Below, piece after piece: positions 13,578-15,683 of a DNA stretch of 15,683 nucleotides; the first letter of the stretch is position 1, and each line of letters begins with the position of its first letter. The DNA is from Paludibacteraceae bacterium. GTDB lineage: Bacteria; Bacteroidota; Bacteroidia; Bacteroidales; Paludibacteraceae. The notes below the pieces were generated by a model. The model was not told where the DNA came from. It made no database searches and worked only from the letters and a program-made list of their open reading frames with translations. The stretch covers positions 1 through 15,683 of the forward strand of contig JAEDNI010000037.1 of NCBI GenBank assembly GCA_016302585.1. The letters are read 5' to 3'. The translations under genes were made by a program, and so were the position numbers.

Positions 13578-14585
13578 ATGAATCCGCTATTATTAATTTT
13601 TCTTCAGGTAGCTGCTCCGACGCCCGAAGAGATTCAAGCCAAAAGGGACTCCATCCGTGCCGGTGCGCGGATGATAATTGAGACCGCGAAGAACGACCCG
13701 CAAACATTCTGGCAAGAGGTTGGCGAGTCGATGTTGCAGTTTGGTATCAAGGTCTTGGCCGCTCTCCTGCTCTTTGTCATCGGCATGTTGCTCATCCGGT
13801 GGGTGAAGAATATCCTCAATCGGGTGTTTGCGAGTAGAAAGACCGAACCGACGATCGCTTCGTTCGTCTCTTCGTTCGTCTCCATCTCTATGACCGTCCT
13901 GCTGGTGGTTCTTACGGTTAGTACCTTAGGCGTGAATACCACATCGCTGGCTGCTCTCTTGGCTGCCGGAGGTATGGCAATAGGTATGGCGCTCTCGGGA
14001 ACCGTCCAGAACTTCGCAGGAGGAATTATGCTGCTCGCCTTCAAGCCCTTCAAAGCAGGAGATTTCATAGAGGCACAAGGTACTTCGGGAAAGGTGATTG
14101 AGGTGAATATCACGGCGACGAAGATTTTGACGATAGATAACCGCGTGGTGATTCTACCGAATGGCACACTCTCTAACGGCGTGATCAATAACTTCAACGG
14201 TCGTCCGCTTAGGCGTGTGGAGTGGAATGTGAGCGTCTCGTACGGCGTGGATGCAGCGAAATGCAAGGAGGCAATCTTCGCCATCATCAATTCTGAACCA
14301 CGGATCCTGCAGGCAGATACAGATATGAAGCAACTTTATGAGGAGCTGAATATATCCGCTTATCAGCTTTCGACCGTTAACTATCGGATGGACGCTATCC
14401 CGGCGCCTTTCGTGGCACTCAAGAGTTTGAACGAAAACGATATTACGTTTGTTGTACGGGCGTGGGTACGTGCGGATGATTATTGGGATGTGTTCTTTGC
14501 GCTCCAAGAGCGGTTCTACACCGAATTGCCGCCGCAAGGCTTCACCTTCGCTTATCCTCACATGGATGTCACGATGGTGAATTAA
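13578..14585 (+). CDS. mscS: Small-conductance mechanosensitive channel, MscS family
   Basis: Inner-membrane channel that opens under membrane tension and releases solutes after osmotic downshock. The 335 residues include a hydrophobic N-terminus with a soluble, charged segment, then TM1 (about 54-75), TM2 (98-119) and the pore-lining TM3 from about 124, with its Gly/Ala pattern GMAIGMALSGTVQNFAGG at 132-149. KPFKAGDFIEA and VILPNGTLSNGVINNF form the conserved start of the beta domain. After EPRIL the usual sequence resumes at APFVAL, and about 30 extra residues lie between (QADTDMKQLYEEL and following), an apparent insertion in the C-terminal domain. It begins 2 bp after DUF4293 and is separated from rlmN by a 7-bp repeat array. 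Confidence 0.93.
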   Translation: MNPLLLIFLQVAAPTPEEIQAKRDSIRAGARMIIETAKNDPQTFWQEVGESMLQFGIKVLAALLLFVIGMLLIRWVKNILNRVFASRKTEPTIASFVSSFVSISMTVLLVVLTVSTLGVNTTSLAALLAAGGMAIGMALSGTVQNFAGGIMLLAFKPFKAGDFIEAQGTSGKVIEVNITATKILTIDNRVVILPNGTLSNGVINNFNGRPLRRVEWNVSVSYGVDAAKCKEAIFAIINSEPRILQADTDMKQLYEELNISAYQLSTVNYRMDAIPAPFVALKSLNENDITFVVRAWVRADDYWDVFFALQERFYTELPPQGFTFAYPHMDVTMVN

Positions 14586-14586
14586 A

Positions 14587-14614
14587 ATTACGAAGTACGA
14601 ATTACGAATTACGA
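14587..14614 (+). repeat. 7-bp tandem array in the mscS/rlmN junction
   Basis: Units ATTACGA (14587), AGTACGA (14594), ATTACGA (14601) and ATTACGA (14608). They begin one base after the mscS stop and end three bases before the rlmN ATG at 14618, so the array makes up almost the whole 32-bp junction and would form the rlmN ribosome-binding region. Confidence 0.88.
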
Positions 14615-14617
14615 GGG

Positions 14618-15683
14618 ATGGAGGCGCTATTAGGTAAGACATTAACCGAACTGCAAGAAGTGGCGTTGAGCGTCGGTTTGCAGAAATTCGCGGGCAAACA
14701 ACTCGCGCAATGGCTCTATGTGCAGCGCGTTCGTTCAATCGATGAGATGACCAATATCTCGCTCAAAGGACGCGAAGCACTCAAAGCCCGCTATACCGTC
14801 GGTCGACATGCTCCTGTTCGAGAAGCCGTCAGTGTGGATGGTACGAGAAAGTACCTGTTTGCCGTTGAAAATCAAAAATCAGAAATAGAAAATCAAAAAT
14901 CTCTCAATTATATTGAGAGCGTTTATATCCCGGAAGAAGATAGAGCTACGCTTTGCGTCTCTACGCAAGCGGGCTGTAAGATGGGCTGTCGCTTCTGTAT
15001 GACCGGCACACTTGGTTTTCATGGTCAACTTCCTGCCTCAGAGATCCTCAACCAGATCTTCGAAATAGATCAATTAGCAATCACCAATCACCAATCATCA
15101 ATCTCCAATCTGGTCTATATGGGCGAAGGCGAACCGATGGATAATTTGGATTATGTCCTGCGGTCTCTTGAAATCATGACAGCCGAATATGGTTGTGCCT
15201 GGTCGCCTAAACGCATCACTGTCTCTACCGTCGGCATTCCGAATATGAAGCGTTTCTTGGATGAGAGCGAGTGTCATCTGGCGGTCTCGATGCATAACCC
15301 CTTTGCGATGGAACGTGCAGCCATCATGCCGGCTGAGAAGATGATGTCAATCACGGAAGTCGTGGCTCTGCTCAAACAATATGACTGGACCCATCAGCGG
15401 CGCGTGAGCTTCGAGTATATCTGCTGGGCAGGACAGAACGATACGATTCGCCACGCGAAAGAACTGCTCCGTTTGCTGAAGGGACTGAACTGCCGCATCA
15501 ACCTCATCCGTTTCCATGAAGGGGTAGAGAATATCAAGTCTGACCGTCATTTCCCGGGCTCGAATGAAAAGCAGATGGAGTTCTTACGCGACTATCTTAC
15601 ACAAAATGGCCTCACTACAACGATTCGTAAATCGCGCGGTGAGGACATCCTTGCGGCGTGCGGTATGCTCGTCAATTCTCTAA
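14618..15683 (+). CDS. rlmN: Dual-specificity RNA methyltransferase RlmN (stop beyond window edge)
   Basis: Radical-SAM enzyme that methylates C2 of A2503 in 23S rRNA and A37 in some tRNAs. From ATG 14618, 355 residues are read without a stop. The [4Fe-4S] motif CKMGCRFC gives C120, C124 and C127. The two catalytic cysteines are C113 (TLCVS) and C348 (DILAACGM). The SAM-binding segment reads MGEGEP at 168-173, where MGMGEP is more usual. The C-terminus is nearly reached, judging by the family. Two stretches are unlike relatives and look inserted: residues 84-95 and about 152-165, both encoded by 7-bp tandem arrays in positions where relatives have short loops. The reading frame stays open through both, so the enzyme is probably functional. 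Confidence 0.95.
   Translation, partial: MEALLGKTLTELQEVALSVGLQKFAGKQLAQWLYVQRVRSIDEMTNISLKGREALKARYTVGRHAPVREAVSVDGTRKYLFAVENQKSEIENQKSLNYIESVYIPEEDRATLCVSTQAGCKMGCRFCMTGTLGFHGQLPASEILNQIFEIDQLAITNHQSSISNLVYMGEGEPMDNLDYVLRSLEIMTAEYGCAWSPKRITVSTVGIPNMKRFLDESECHLAVSMHNPFAMERAAIMPAEKMMSITEVVALLKQYDWTHQRRVSFEYICWAGQNDTIRHAKELLRLLKGLNCRINLIRFHEGVENIKSDRHFPGSNEKQMEFLRDYLTQNGLTTTIRKSRGEDILAACGMLVNSL
14868..14902 (+). repeat. 7-bp tandem array inside rlmN (first)
   Basis: Units AAAATCA (14868), AAAATCA (14875), GAAATAG (14882), AAAATCA (14889) and AAAATCT (14896). It encodes residues 84-95 (ENQKSEIENQKS), between the N-terminal domain and SVYIPEEDRATLC. Confidence 0.85.
15071..15112 (+). repeat. 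7-bp tandem array inside rlmN (second)
   Basis: Six units: CAATTAG (15071), CAATCAC (15078), CAATCAC (15085), CAATCAT (15092), CAATCTC (15099) and CAATCTG (15106). It covers 42 bp and encodes residues 152-165, immediately before the conserved VYMGEGEP segment. Confidence 0.88.

Noticed and set aside
14868..14902. Frameshift or pseudogene in rlmN
   Set aside because: The frame stays open across both arrays and all iron-sulfur and catalytic cysteines are present.
14868..15112. CRISPR-like repeats in rlmN
   Set aside because: Units are only 7 bp, without spacers, and lie in an open reading frame of a conserved enzyme.

Overview
The window looks like a chromosomal core segment from a member of the Bacteroidales (phylum Bacteroidota). 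Four promoters have the Bacteroidota form (TTTG-like -33 box, 20-bp spacer, TAnnTTTG -7 box). The gene set also fits: a DUF3078 outer-membrane protein, a ZapA/RNase Y cluster, DUF4293, a LytM-like protein beside dxr and rseP, and QueF of the short type. No phage, transposon, CRISPR or RNA gene was recognised. No gene-free stretch reaches 300 bases; the longest gaps are the two divergent promoter regions (about 210 bp at 2306-2515 and about 170 bp at 7323-7490).

Layout. Minus strand, 1-2305: a secreted protein of unknown function, then queF and queC (queuosine precursor synthesis), with queC cut by the window edge. Plus strand, 2516-5893: a DUF3078 barrel protein, a small coiled-coil protein, zapA and rny, packed as one operon. 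Minus strand, 5930-7322: a CcdA/ArsG-like membrane protein overlapping trmN6, convergent with rny. Plus strand, 7491-15683: class I fumarase, a degenerate LytM/M23 membrane protein, dxr, rseP, a WbpD/WlbB-like acetyltransferase, a DUF4293 membrane protein, an MscS channel, and rlmN (its stop lies outside the window).

The housekeeping themes are RNA modification and decay (queC, queF, rny, trmN6, rlmN), envelope and division (DUF3078, zapA, LytM-like, rseP, MscS), the TCA cycle and isoprenoid synthesis. Unexplained by genes is a set of short tandem arrays with an almost constant 7-bp period but different unit sequences. They sit at gene junctions, run into the ends of queF, dxr and the acetyltransferase, and occur twice inside rlmN in frame. 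A 9-bp array of TCTAGA palindromes fills the rny/trmN6 junction. I regard this repeat class, together with a shared extension of the -33 promoter box, as the most interesting content of the window.
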